The notes: generated from the sequence alone by a model not told the origin. Counted from the first letter of the stretch, positions 1 to 9,006 are shown. The stretch: DNA of 64,000 nt from Fodinibius sp052060035 (GCF_052060035.1 NZ_JBPOEA010000009.1:1-64000); one strand, 5' to 3'. Numbers and translations are program-made.

Positions 1-6
1 ATTATG

Positions 7-94
7 CGGAGAGGGAGGGATTCGAACCCTCGGTACGCGCTAGACGCACACACGCTTTCCAAGCGTGCGCCTTCGACCGCTCGGCCACCTCTCC
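7..94 (-). tRNA. tRNA-Ser (anticodon GGA)
   Basis: Read on the minus strand, a full class II cloverleaf is visible. The acceptor stem pairs GGAGAGG (94-88) with CCTCTCC (14-8), with discriminator G at 7. The T arm is at 31-15 with the GGTTCGAATCC signature. The anticodon loop TTGGAAA has anticodon GGA at 60-58, and there is a long variable arm as expected for serine tRNA. CCA is not encoded, so it must be added after transcription. A consensus promoter lies immediately upstream (107-138). Confidence 0.97.
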
Positions 95-106
95 AATAAA
101 GAGTCG

Positions 107-138
107 CAAATATAGGTTATTTTCTATCTGATATCAAT
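107..138 (-). promoter_or_regulatory. Promoter of tRNA-Ser, Bacteroidetes type
   Basis: On the minus strand ATTG (138-135) is followed by exactly 20 bases and then TATATTTG (114-107), which fits TAnnTTTG. The tRNA 5' end lies 12 bases beyond the -7 element, as expected for a stable RNA promoter. The same spacing recurs upstream of rpsO and of the START-like gene. Confidence 0.7.
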
Positions 139-139
139 G

Positions 140-823
140 TTAAAATCCATACGTAAAAATTTGTCTGCTGTATGCCTTTACAGGCTGACCGTTATTCCGT
201 GCCGGTCGAAATTTCCACTGCAAAGCAGCTGTTAGCGTTGCCTCGGTAAGTCCATAGTTAATCCGATCTACCGTTCTTTTCTCTCCCGATTCTTGATCAT
301 ACAATACAACTTCGGCAATACTGGCTTCTTCAACTTTCCCATCTGTATCAACCAAAAAATTCACCCAAACTTCGGCTTTGATATTTACTTTCTTTGCAGC
401 TTCAGGAACAGTTGGTTCGACAATATGAATAACTTGTGGGGCAACTTGTGGACTTGACACAGGTTGATCAGCATCGCCATCACTACCGATCATTTCAACA
501 GATAGCGAGTCAGAATACTTACTGACGTTTAAATCATCCAACTCAATGGGTTCTTCTTCAATTATCTCATCAGTAGGTTCGGGTATGGGAGTCTGCGGTT
601 TTGGTGGAGGCGGTGGGCTGTTTTGTTGCTTTGTGCGCACTACATCTTCAATGGCAATAGTGTCATCTGAAAAATCAATTTTCTGATTTATAGAAGTAGA
701 TTCATTAACCGGCCAAAAACTAAAAAACAAAATGGCAATTACTTCAACGACTATTAATGCCGCCATAATACGAATGTGATATCCACGCTCACTGTCTACT
801 ATATATTTTTTAAGATCAGACAA
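140..823 (-). CDS. TonB-family energy transducer
   Basis: This 227-residue protein has the layout of TonB. It has a short cytoplasmic N-terminus, one membrane segment at about residues 19-38, a proline-rich and acidic periplasmic linker (a PPPPP run near residue 70), and a C-terminal TonB fold of about 80 residues ending in a beta strand. TonB proteins carry proton-motive energy from ExbB/ExbD to outer-membrane TonB-dependent transporters. No exbB or exbD lies next to it here. The linker has few Lys-Pro repeats and many Glu-Pro pairs. The substrate-specific partner cannot be told from context. Confidence 0.88.
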   Translation of the reverse strand: MSDLKKYIVDSERGYHIRIMAALIVVEVIAILFFSFWPVNESTSINQKIDFSDDTIAIEDVVRTKQQNSPPPPPKPQTPIPEPTDEIIEEEPIELDDLNVSKYSDSLSVEMIGSDGDADQPVSSPQVAPQVIHIVEPTVPEAAKKVNIKAEVWVNFLVDTDGKVEEASIAEVVLYDQESGEKRTVDRINYGLTEATLTAALQWKFRPARNNGQPVKAYSRQIFTYGF

Positions 824-980
824 AATATGTACGGATATCTAAGCAAGTATGAAGATTCATTTACTATCAACGAATAAACATCGGCTTATCATTCATTGCC
901 ATTGTGATATTAGTAAATCCTGAAATGAGTTTTGCAAGGGGAAGCTGGCAAAAAAACATGCCTAATAATACATCTATTAA

Positions 981-1910
981 TTACAGTCTCACCTCTTCTA
1001 ACACTTTTCTGATAAATCCATTATGGGTATTTAATTTATTCTGCGCCTCATCTTTATTCAGTTTCCCTAATGCCATGACTAATGCTGTTTTTACATGGCC
1101 GTCTGCAGCTTGGAGCAATTTATCCGTCTCCTCATAATCAAGATCTGTAAACATCATGACAATTCGTTTTGAACGTTCGTGTAATTTCTGATTAGAAAGC
1201 TGTAAATCAACCATCACATTCTCATAAACTTTTCCTCGACGGATATTGGCTCCCGTAGTAATCATATTCAACACCATTTTTTGAGCCGTAGCACTTTTCA
1301 TGCGGGTACTTCCCATAATTACTTCAGGTCCTACAGAAACATCAATCAAAACATCAATATCGATATCAATTTGATTACCGGGTACCGTTGTCACAAAAAT
1401 TGTGTTGCATCCCTTTTCTTGAGCCGCTTTTAAGGCACCATGCACATACGGCGTTCGCCCGCTGGCGGCCAATCCACAAATAATGTCATCCGACTCAAGG
1501 TCGATCTCCTGCAAAGCTTTCCGCCCATTTATCTCATAATCTTCGGCCCCCTCCTGGGCCTCAAAAACAGCATCCTTGCCCCCGGCAATTAACCCAACTA
1601 CTTGTTTAGGATCTGATCCAAACGTAGGCGGACATTCGGCGGCATCCAGTATTCCCAATCGCCCGCTTGTTCCAGCTCCCGCATAAATCAACCTTCCCCC
1701 CTTATCAAAGGCTTGCTTTACCATATCAATTGCTTGTGCAATTTGCGGAAGTTTCTTTTCAACCTCATCTGCAACCTTCTTGTCTTCGGCATTAATCAGC
1801 CGTGCAATTTGTAGTGAATCCGCAACATCAATTTTTTTTGTATTCGGATTTCGTTGCTCTGTATCAAGTTTCTTTAATTGGTCAAAAAGCTCCTGGTCTT
1901 CTTTTTTCAC
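981..1910 (-). CDS. murQ: N-acetylmuramic acid 6-phosphate etherase
   Basis: This 309-residue protein matches MurQ in length. It shows the SIS-domain signature GAGTSGRLGILDAAECPPTF (about residues 78-97), a second conserved stretch with GSTRMKS (about 201-207), and an acidic N-terminal helix. MurQ cleaves the lactyl ether of MurNAc-6-phosphate to give GlcNAc-6-phosphate and lactate, in cytoplasmic peptidoglycan recycling. No MurNAc PTS or amgK/murU gene lies alongside, so how its substrate is supplied is not shown by the context. Confidence 0.95.
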   Translation of the reverse strand: MKKEDQELFDQLKKLDTEQRNPNTKKIDVADSLQIARLINAEDKKVADEVEKKLPQIAQAIDMVKQAFDKGGRLIYAGAGTSGRLGILDAAECPPTFGSDPKQVVGLIAGGKDAVFEAQEGAEDYEINGRKALQEIDLESDDIICGLAASGRTPYVHGALKAAQEKGCNTIFVTTVPGNQIDIDIDVLIDVSVGPEVIMGSTRMKSATAQKMVLNMITTGANIRRGKVYENVMVDLQLSNQKLHERSKRIVMMFTDLDYEETDKLLQAADGHVKTALVMALGKLNKDEAQNKLNTHNGFIRKVLEEVRL

Positions 1911-2017
1911 GCTGATAGAGTATTAGTTATATGATTGCATTAACTCACTTAAGTTAAACGGATTTGGGGATAACAGAAAAGTCAATAATGAAATAAGACG
2001 TTATCAAAAATTAGGCG

Positions 2018-2371
2018 TTATGAGCCGCCAATTTTTCCAAGATGAGTGTGTCGAAAAGAATTAATATGCTTTAATCCAAAACCAAAAAGCCGATCCATCG
2101 AAGAGTGTGCAAACAAAATGATACCCACCAATTCTATAGTTGGGGATTTCATAAAAATGCCCATACTGTAGATTAACAAAGCCAATCCTTTATGATGAAC
2201 AATATTGTAGAGATAAGCCCCCATTTTATTATTCATTGCATATCCGACCATGCTCACATCGGGTACCAATAACAATGCCGGAAACAACCACCAAACAAAA
2301 TCAGTGTACCAAAATAATAAGCCGGCGAAAAGAAACATCGCCAGCTCCTCAAGCTTAATGAGTGATTTCAT
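2018..2371 (-). CDS. DUF4260 family membrane protein
   Basis: A small membrane protein (117 residues from the start chosen here). Features typical of DUF4260 are an early LEELAMFL helix, the LLVPDVSM motif after a hydrophobic segment, the YNIVHHKGLA motif, and a C-terminal stretch with SSMDRLFGFGLKH. The start at 2371 is chosen because its ATG overlaps the accC stop codon by one base (TAATG), which points to translational coupling. An in-frame ATG at 2398 would give 126 residues. The function of the family is not known. Confidence 0.82.
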   Translation of the reverse strand: MKSLIKLEELAMFLFAGLLFWYTDFVWWLFPALLLVPDVSMVGYAMNNKMGAYLYNIVHHKGLALLIYSMGIFMKSPTIELVGIILFAHSSMDRLFGFGLKHINSFRHTHLGKIGGS

Positions 2372-3882
2372 TATTTTTTCTTGCTGCGGTGTTTCCACCA
2401 GTCAGAATATGTCCCATTGGAAGAATTATTTTTTAGCTTCTGCTTTTCTTCCTGTCCACTATCCTCCATTTTAAGCAGAGATGCAGCCAGAGCTTTTACT
2501 TTGTCGTCATCTGTAATTTCTGCGTCAAGTTTTTCCCTGCTAAAATGATCTGGTACAAAATGCGTATCGTAGTTACCTGACGTAAATGATACATGCTCTA
2601 ATACATACTTGCAAAATGGAATGGTGGTTCGACATCCCGCAATTTCATATTCATCAAGTGCACGAAGCATACGCTTAATAGCATGATCTCGATCCATTCC
2701 AAAGGTACAAAGCTTCGAAATCATAGGATCATAATTAATGGTTACCTTCTGTCCTTCTTCTACTCCTGAATCCACACGCACACCGTTGCCCGATGGAATT
2801 CGATGTTTACTCAATGTACCGGTACTCGGCAAGAAGTTGTCCCGTGGATCCTCGGCATAAATACGGCATTCCACAGCATGTCCGTTCATTTGGATATCAT
2901 TCTGCGAAACAGGCAGCACTTTCCCTTCGGCTACCAAAATCTGTAATTCAACCAAATCCAAACCGGTAATTAATTCTGTTACCGGATGTTCAACCTGTAG
3001 ACGAGTATTCATCTCAAGGAAATAGAAATTCCGTTCTGCATCCACTAAAAATTCAATGGTGCCTGCTCCCACATAATCTACCGCCTCTGCTGCAGCAATA
3101 GCAGCTTCGGCCATTTCTGAACGCAGATCAGGCGTCAAAATTGAGCACGGTGCTTCTTCGATTACTTTTTGGTGTCGGCGCTGAATTGAGCATTCCCGAT
3201 CGAATACATGAAGGGTATTACCATGCTCGTCAGCAATTATCTGAAATTCAACATGCCGCGGCTCTACCAAATATTTTTCGATATACACCCGGTCATCCCC
3301 AAAGGCATTCCTTGCTTCTGACTTAGCAGCTTTTATGCCAGAACGAAACTCATCTTTATTATTGACGATGCGCATACCTTTACCGCCGCCCCCGGCAGCC
3401 GCTTTTACCAACACCGGGTAGCCAATTTCATCGGCTATTTTTTCAGCCTCCTCAACATCTTCGAGCTCTTTTTTTGTACCAGGTGGAAATGGAACATCAG
3501 CTTTGCCCATGATTTCACGGGCCGCCGTCTTATCTCCCATCAATCTGATAGACTTTGCCTTTGGACCAATAAAGATAATATCTTCTTCGCGGCACCGCTC
3601 TGAGAAATCCCCATTTTCGCTCAAAAATCCATAGCCCGGGTGGATGGCATCAGCTCCGGTATCTTTTGCAGCCTGAATTATTTTATCGATCACCAAGTAA
3701 CTTTCTGAAGATGCAGCCGGACCGATATGAACGGATTCATCGGCCTGTAATACGTGCGGAGCATCGGCATCAGGTGTAGAGTATACAGCTACCGTCTTTT
3801 TACCCAGCTCTTTACAGGTTCGAATTACACGTAAAGCAATTTCGCCGCGGTTTGCTACCAAAATCTTGTTAATCTCTGGCAT
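2371..3882 (-). CDS. accC: Biotin carboxylase (acyl-CoA carboxylase subunit)
   Basis: A 503-residue biotin carboxylase. It has the N-terminal domain (KILVANRGEIALRVIRTCKELG), the ATP-grasp glycine loop AAAGGGGKGM (161-170), the catalytic MNTRLQVEHP segment (291-300) and the biotin-carboxylase C-terminal domain. The enzyme carboxylates the biotin of a carrier protein using ATP and bicarbonate. Stand-alone AccC usually ends near residue 450. The extra 50 or so charged residues, and the absence of accB next door, leave open a propionyl-CoA or other acyl-CoA carboxylase role. It is followed by a coupled DUF4260 gene. Confidence 0.9.
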   Translation of the reverse strand: MPEINKILVANRGEIALRVIRTCKELGKKTVAVYSTPDADAPHVLQADESVHIGPAASSESYLVIDKIIQAAKDTGADAIHPGYGFLSENGDFSERCREEDIIFIGPKAKSIRLMGDKTAAREIMGKADVPFPPGTKKELEDVEEAEKIADEIGYPVLVKAAAGGGGKGMRIVNNKDEFRSGIKAAKSEARNAFGDDRVYIEKYLVEPRHVEFQIIADEHGNTLHVFDRECSIQRRHQKVIEEAPCSILTPDLRSEMAEAAIAAAEAVDYVGAGTIEFLVDAERNFYFLEMNTRLQVEHPVTELITGLDLVELQILVAEGKVLPVSQNDIQMNGHAVECRIYAEDPRDNFLPSTGTLSKHRIPSGNGVRVDSGVEEGQKVTINYDPMISKLCTFGMDRDHAIKRMLRALDEYEIAGCRTTIPFCKYVLEHVSFTSGNYDTHFVPDHFSREKLDAEITDDDKVKALAASLLKMEDSGQEEKQKLKNNSSNGTYSDWWKHRSKKK

Positions 3883-3891
3883 AACTATTTT

Positions 3892-4602
3892 TTAAATGAT
3901 GTGCGTTTTTAACATTTGTGGCCATAAATCCCATTCGTCAGCACCATCAGACCAAATATCAAGGTGATGATCTAAAAATTTCATCCGCATTACGTTATCC
4001 ATGCGTACAGCATCGTTAATTCGCTTATCTTCTTCATAACTTACCAGCCGAAAATCAATATCCTGAACCTTATCAAGTAAAGACTTTTTATTTAGGTTTG
4101 GCACAAAATCCATGGGATTACTGTAGTAAACATCATCGTCGTAATAATCGTCTATATACGGCCTGATATCATAAATTCCGCTTATCCCAATTGCTTTCCC
4201 AAATACTTCAGGATACTTGAGGGCAGATGTAATCGCATGATATCCCCCAAAGTCAACACCGGCGATTATAATAAATTCGATACTATTTTGGTCTTTAATG
4301 AAAGGCACAACTTCTTCAACAATATATGATTCGTATTGTTGCTGGCGAATCAAACGTTGTTCAGGGGAGGCATTTTTATTGAGCAGCGCTTCATTATCAA
4401 TAGACGGTAATGCAAAAAGTTGATTAAATCCGTTGTCCAACTGATAAGAAATGGAATCAGTCATCCCAAACTTTTCCCATTGCTTACAAGTAGCTCCTCT
4501 TGTGGGAATCCCTATTACCGGTGTGCCTGTCTCTCCATAAACAGCCATCTCCATGTCCTTACCCAGACTGGGACTCCGCCATTTCTTTATTTTTGCTTCC
4601 AT
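3892..4602 (-). CDS. Esterase-fold protein lacking catalytic Ser and His
   Basis: A 236-residue alpha/beta hydrolase of the putative esterase (PF00756-like) group. It keeps much of the family's shape: PSLGKDMEMAVYG at the start, an LNGF-like region, QYESYIVEEVVPFI, and GISGIYDIRPYIDDYYDDDVYYSNP. The nucleophile elbow reads GVDFGGYHA, with Asp117 where relatives known to me have Ser. The C-terminal position that normally carries the catalytic His (an H-D-W motif) reads D-E-W (222-224). It is therefore probably not a normal serine esterase. It sits 9 bases upstream of accC on the same strand. Confidence 0.75.
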   Translation of the reverse strand: MEAKIKKWRSPSLGKDMEMAVYGETGTPVIGIPTRGATCKQWEKFGMTDSISYQLDNGFNQLFALPSIDNEALLNKNASPEQRLIRQQQYESYIVEEVVPFIKDQNSIEFIIIAGVDFGGYHAITSALKYPEVFGKAIGISGIYDIRPYIDDYYDDDVYYSNPMDFVPNLNKKSLLDKVQDIDFRLVSYEEDKRINDAVRMDNVMRMKFLDHHLDIWSDGADEWDLWPQMLKTHII

Positions 4603-4702
4603 TCGCCTCTGTTTTGATTAGATCGGCAATAAAATTTGAATGGAATATAACAGTTCCTATTGATTTGTGTAAACGAAGATCTCACCTAATCTTAAAACAA
4701 AA

Positions 4703-5680
4703 TCAGGAATGCGCTACTTTCATCTGATAATAAGCCCGGGGAAGAATGGAAAACTTTTCTGTAGCGTTTAAATAGGCTCTTTTGCTAAATACGTTATAAT
4801 TATTTTCCTCAATTTTATTCAGAATACGACCATAATTTTGCCGAGCTAAATATACAGGCAAACGGCTGTCGCTACTCAGTAGACTAATCCCTTGTTCCGA
4901 TCGCTGATAATACCTGCGAGTCCGTTGAATCTGGAAATCCAACAAATCAATAACATTTCCGGTCTGCTTGTAATTAAATAACTCTTCTTCCGTAACGTTG
5001 AAACGAACCATATCCTCTTGCGGCAAATAGATTCTATTTCGACGCAGATCTTCCCCAACATCCCGCAAAATATTAGTCAACTGCATTGCAATACCCAAAT
5101 CAACAGCATAGCCCAAGGCCTCTTTTGATTCATATCCAAAAACCTGGCTGGTCATCAAACCCACAATTGAAGCCACCTTGAAAGAATAATCATACAACTC
5201 ATCAAAGGTCTGGTATCTATTTTTGAATAAGTCCATACAAACCCCTTCCATAAGCTCAAATGGCATTTCTATGGGGATATGATATCGTCGCAGAACATCG
5301 GAAAATGCTATAAGAATATCATTATCATGGGATTGACCATTATAGGTATCCCGCAGTTTCTGTTTCCAAGATTCCAATTTTATACGAATATCATCTTCGG
5401 TGAGTTCACGTTTCTCTAACAGATCTTCTGCCTCATCTACCAAGTCGTCGATATACCGGCACAGGCTATATATTGCAAAAATGCCACGCTGCTTATGGTT
5501 CGGTAAAAAACGGGTCGCCATGTAAAACGTTTTAGCATGGTGCCGGGTGATAGACCTGCATTCAGCATAAGCCTCTTTAAGACGCTCATCATTCAGCTCT
5601 TCTATAACCGAACGATGAAAAGAAGTGCGCTGATAAATAGGCTTGAGCAACGCGTATGGTATTTGAAAAAGGTCTGTCAT
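4703..5680 (-). CDS. crtB: Phytoene/squalene synthase family protein
   Basis: A 325-residue trans-isoprenyl diphosphate synthase (head to head). The first aspartate-rich motif is in IYSLCRYIDDLVDE (about 70-83). The second is in QLTNILRDVGEDLRRNRIYL (about 190-210), which binds the magnesium ions and diphosphates. The sequence is closest in feel to phytoene synthase, which condenses two geranylgeranyl diphosphates in carotenoid synthesis. Dehydrosqualene synthase (CrtM) has the same motifs and cannot be excluded. No crtI or other carotenoid gene is in the window. Confidence 0.85.
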   Translation of the reverse strand: MTDLFQIPYALLKPIYQRTSFHRSVIEELNDERLKEAYAECRSITRHHAKTFYMATRFLPNHKQRGIFAIYSLCRYIDDLVDEAEDLLEKRELTEDDIRIKLESWKQKLRDTYNGQSHDNDILIAFSDVLRRYHIPIEMPFELMEGVCMDLFKNRYQTFDELYDYSFKVASIVGLMTSQVFGYESKEALGYAVDLGIAMQLTNILRDVGEDLRRNRIYLPQEDMVRFNVTEEELFNYKQTGNVIDLLDFQIQRTRRYYQRSEQGISLLSSDSRLPVYLARQNYGRILNKIEENNYNVFSKRAYLNATEKFSILPRAYYQMKVAHS

Positions 5681-5851
5681 TAATACAATATATTTTCTAC
5701 TTGTACTATACCCAATGCAATATCCCTGTAAAAAAGTTCCTATAAATTTTTATAACGCCTGGTAATTAAAATGATCTAATAATTACATTTCTATTCTTGG
5801 TAAGTTTTTATGATTTTCTACTGATCTCTTTTATTAAAAATTATTACTCTT

Positions 5852-6820
5852 GTGGATAATTCTTCTCAAATCAATACCAAAGCGTTAAATAATTGCATAA
5901 CCCAAACCGATGTACCCGGCTACCCCGAACCTTACCGAGGAAAAGTGCGTGACGTTTACCCTTTGGATGATGATAAATTAGCTATTGTCGCCAGTGATCG
6001 CATCTCTGCTTTCGACCATATCATGAAAAAAGCCATCCCCTACAAGGGACAGATTCTTAATTCACTGGCCGCTTTTGCCTTTGAAAAGGTGGATGATCTT
6101 GTTGCTACCCATGTTGTTGATGTCCCCCATCCCAATGTAACGATTGCTAAAAAATGTGAGCCCATTCCCATCGAAGTAGTTATTCGAGCTTGCCTAACAG
6201 GACATGCCGCACGCGTTTACAATTCAGGCAAACGTACGCTTTGTGGAGTAGTGCTTCCCGACGGAATGGTTGAAAACCAAAGGTTTAAAGAACCGATTCT
6301 AACGCCTGCAACCAAAGCTGAAGAAGGACATGATGAGGATATATCAGAAAAGGAAATATTAGATCAAGGAATTGTACAAGAAGATATCTGGAAGGAAGTT
6401 CGTAAGAAGGCTTTTCAAGTTTTCAAGCGCGGACAACAAATAGCCAATAAGCAAGGACTTATCCTTGTGGATACCAAGTATGAATTTGGATTACACAACG
6501 GTGAAGTCACCCTTATTGATGAAGTACATACGGCCGATTCTTCGCGATACTTCTATATGGATGGATATAAGGAGCGACTCGAAAAAGGTGAGCCACAAAA
6601 ACAACTTTCTAAGGAGTTTCTTAGAGAATGGCTGATGGATCACGATTTCCAAGGCAAGGAAGGACAAAAATTGCCGGATCTTCCTGATGAATTTCGCATC
6701 AAGGTATATAACCGCTATACCGAGCTTTTCGAAAAACTTACCGGAAAAACATTTGAACCTACTCCTATTGATATGAATTCATTCAATAATGAGTTAAGGG
6801 ATATCTTTAATCAGTATTGA
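5852..6820 (+). CDS. purC: Phosphoribosylaminoimidazole-succinocarboxamide synthase
   Basis: A 322-residue SAICAR synthetase of the longer bacterial/eukaryotic type (about 300 residues). Recognisable segments are YRGKVRDVYPLDDDKLAIVASDRISAFD (about 24-52), RACLTGHAARVY, the LILVDTKYEFG motif and EVHTADSSRYF. It joins aspartate to CAIR with ATP in purine synthesis. The start is GTG; the next Met is past the conserved N-terminus, so GTG is preferred. The gene stands alone, divergent from phytoene synthase. Confidence 0.95.
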   Translation: MDNSSQINTKALNNCITQTDVPGYPEPYRGKVRDVYPLDDDKLAIVASDRISAFDHIMKKAIPYKGQILNSLAAFAFEKVDDLVATHVVDVPHPNVTIAKKCEPIPIEVVIRACLTGHAARVYNSGKRTLCGVVLPDGMVENQRFKEPILTPATKAEEGHDEDISEKEILDQGIVQEDIWKEVRKKAFQVFKRGQQIANKQGLILVDTKYEFGLHNGEVTLIDEVHTADSSRYFYMDGYKERLEKGEPQKQLSKEFLREWLMDHDFQGKEGQKLPDLPDEFRIKVYNRYTELFEKLTGKTFEPTPIDMNSFNNELRDIFNQY

Positions 6821-6982
6821 TTAATCTTAGTCCCTCAAAACAATGCAGCTCCTTTTGCTAAAGCCAGAACCTTTGTTTGTATGTAGAAAAGTAGGAGTAT
6901 TATTTAAACTCAATTCCGAAATGAATAGTGATTTCAGAGTTATATCTAAACAATAATAAACCGTTGAAATATTTTTCCGAGG

Positions 6983-7195
6983 CTACGCTGTTACTGAGGG
7001 CACGTTAAGTTTATCTGCAAAACGTGCTAAGGCTTTTTTCCCTTTCATCGCTTTACGAGCAAAGACTCTTTCATCGCCATTTTGGGATAAATACTCTTCA
7101 AAAGATTCTCGCTCTCCCCTTTCAAGGTTATCATCCAAGTAATCAGTTAAAAAATCAGTGAGTATACCGTCACTGTCAAATGCTGTAGGTTTCAT
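6983..7195 (-). CDS. Small anti-sigma-like protein
   Basis: A 70-residue, charged, soluble protein encoded just after the ECF sigma factor. The stretch FLTDYLDDNLERGERESFEEYLSQNG (about 15-40) resembles the N-terminal helix region of zinc-type anti-sigma factors, with the Y-L-D-x-x-L spacing and a F-E-x-x-L second helix. The Cys/His zinc ligands are missing and there is no membrane segment. A role binding the sigma factor is inferred from position and this weak resemblance. A 14-bp perfect hairpin ends five bases before its ATG. Confidence 0.6.
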   Translation of the reverse strand: MKPTAFDSDGILTDFLTDYLDDNLERGERESFEEYLSQNGDERVFARKAMKGKKALARFADKLNVPSVTA

Positions 7196-7200
7196 AGTAA

Positions 7201-7250
7201 AGAGGGTAATAGATTATATACAAGTTCAAGTACCTTATCTATTACCCTCT
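7201..7250 (-). promoter_or_regulatory. Perfect 14-bp hairpin abutting the anti-sigma-like start
   Basis: Arms AGAGGGTAATAGAT (7201-7214) and ATCTATTACCCTCT (7237-7250) are fully complementary around a 22-base loop. The structure fills the gap between the sigma factor stop (7258) and the next ATG (7195). There is no T-run, so it is not a typical terminator. The purine-rich AGAGGG on the minus strand is locked in the 5' arm. It could control or process the downstream message. Confidence 0.75.
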
Positions 7251-7257
7251 AACTGAA

Positions 7258-7872
7258 TTATGCAGAAATTGTTTCGGGGTAGACGTAATTTTCTAATAAT
7301 TCCTGTAATTGAGCCCGTCCACGGTTAATACGCGACTTAACCGTACCCATTGGTAGGTCTGCTATTTCAGAGATCTCTTCGTATGATAGTTGTTGGATAT
7401 CACGCAATACAACCACTTCACGAAAATCATCACTAAGTTCTTTTAATGCTTTTTCAAGTTGATCCATGCACATTTTTTCGTGCAGCAAGTCGTCTGGCAA
7501 AATACCTGAATCCTCCAACTTCATGGGACGATCTTCTGAGTCATCCGGATCTTTATGAATAGTAACCTTGGTCATTCGTTTTTTCTTTTTATACAAGCTT
7601 TTGGCCAGATTTATGGCGATGGTGTACATCCAAGTGGAGAATTTCGCAATACGTTCGTATGAATGACGGCTACGGAAAACACGAAAGAACGTCTCTTGTA
7701 CTAAATCCTCACAGTCCTGGTGATCATGGGTATAGCGATACAAAAAGTTATGCAACCGATCCTGATACCGATTGACCAAAATATTAAAAGCTTGTTCATA
7801 TCCTGACTGGAATTTTTCCATCAGATCTTCATCAGACATTTTATGTAACTTCGCCTTGGAAATAGCTTGCAT
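7258..7872 (-). CDS. ECF-type RNA polymerase sigma factor
   Basis: A 204-residue group 4 sigma factor. Region 2 spans about residues 24-95: FNILVNRYQDRLHNFLYR, then DCEDLVQETFFRVF and KFSTWMYTIAINLAK. Region 4 is the C-terminal helix-turn-helix, with SYEEISEIADLPMGTVKSRI (about 166-185). A linker carries an acidic stretch. The general look is RpoE/SigW-like. The following small gene is probably its regulator. Target promoters and signal cannot be read from the window. Confidence 0.93.
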   Translation of the reverse strand: MQAISKAKLHKMSDEDLMEKFQSGYEQAFNILVNRYQDRLHNFLYRYTHDHQDCEDLVQETFFRVFRSRHSYERIAKFSTWMYTIAINLAKSLYKKKKRMTKVTIHKDPDDSEDRPMKLEDSGILPDDLLHEKMCMDQLEKALKELSDDFREVVVLRDIQQLSYEEISEIADLPMGTVKSRINRGRAQLQELLENYVYPETISA

Positions 7873-7947
7873 AATGACCCCTTCTTTGATTGCAGTTAAT
7901 AATTGCGAGGATCATCAGCTTTCCGTTATGGGTAAAATAAATTTTTG

Positions 7948-9006
7948 CTAACCGATGATCCGTTTGATCATCAGGAGAAGTATCGTCGAAGGGTCCATCT
8001 TGGTAAAACCTTTCGATGCTCGATCGGCATCCAAGAGTGCTTCAAATATTCTGGGCATCTCGGCCAGTTGAAAAACTGAAGCGTCTTTCCAAAGCTTATT
8101 GAAATACCAACTGTTGTTGATACCTAAGGTATTTTGAACTTGTTTTTTGGAATTACCCTGTCCAGCTAACCGGCGAATTTGCCAGATGTTTGAAAACACA
8201 TTGTAAAAGAACCCCACGGAACGAATAATTTCTCCCGTGTTCGCTTTAGAGTGTTGCAACATCTGTTCCGCTATAAACAGGGCCTCATCCAAATTGCGCG
8301 AAAAGATGGCGTCTTTAAGTTCAAACACCGAATATTCGCGGTAAAGGCCGATTATTTCTTTTATTTGGCTCTCTGCAATGGTATCAGAAGTGTCTACAAA
8401 AGTACACACTTTATCTATTTCTGTGGACAGTAACTGCAAGCTGTTGCCCACATATTGCGCCAGCATTTGGGCCGCTGGCGGTTCAATTCTTTTATTATGA
8501 TGCTTTTTAGCCCAACTAATAATCCAGTCAGGTAGACGGTAGTCGGGCACTTCTTCAAATTCGTAAAATCCTGCATGCTTCTTAAATGCTTTTCCAATTT
8601 TAGAATGACCCGACGGCTTTTTGGTATCTATACAAACAAACAGTGTGGTTGGATTGGGCTGCTCCAAATAAGGAATCAAATCGTTTATTTCTCCCTGGTA
8701 TCCTTCGGCTTGTGCTCCGTAACCGGATAACTCTTTAAAATCCCGCAAGATAACTACACGCTGTTCAGCCATCATCGGATAACTTCGAATGATTGATAAG
8801 ACCTTTTCGGGGGTAACGTCACGACCATAAAGAAGATCAAAATTAAAATCCTTTTGATCTTCTGGAATTAACCCCTCGACCACTTCTTGGAGCTTATCCA
8901 GAAAGAACTCTTCTTCTCCATAGAAAAAATATACGGGCTTCCGGTCCTCGGATTTTAACTCCTGAAGGATTTCCGAATAGAGTTCTATACTGGTTTTTTT
9001 AGCCAT
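7948..9006 (-). CDS. holA: DNA polymerase III subunit delta
   Basis: This 352-residue protein matches HolA. The N-terminal AAA+-like domain starts with YFFYGEEEFFLDKLQEV (about 26-42), followed by the conserved RDFKEL segment, the PPAAQMLAQYVGNSLQLLSTEIDK lid region, and a C-terminal helical collar domain. Delta opens the beta clamp within the clamp loader at the replication fork. It lies 73 bases downstream of asnS on the same strand. Confidence 0.92.
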   Translation of the reverse strand: MAKKTSIELYSEILQELKSEDRKPVYFFYGEEEFFLDKLQEVVEGLIPEDQKDFNFDLLYGRDVTPEKVLSIIRSYPMMAEQRVVILRDFKELSGYGAQAEGYQGEINDLIPYLEQPNPTTLFVCIDTKKPSGHSKIGKAFKKHAGFYEFEEVPDYRLPDWIISWAKKHHNKRIEPPAAQMLAQYVGNSLQLLSTEIDKVCTFVDTSDTIAESQIKEIIGLYREYSVFELKDAIFSRNLDEALFIAEQMLQHSKANTGEIIRSVGFFYNVFSNIWQIRRLAGQGNSKKQVQNTLGINNSWYFNKLWKDASVFQLAEMPRIFEALLDADRASKGFTKMDPSTILLLMIKRIIG

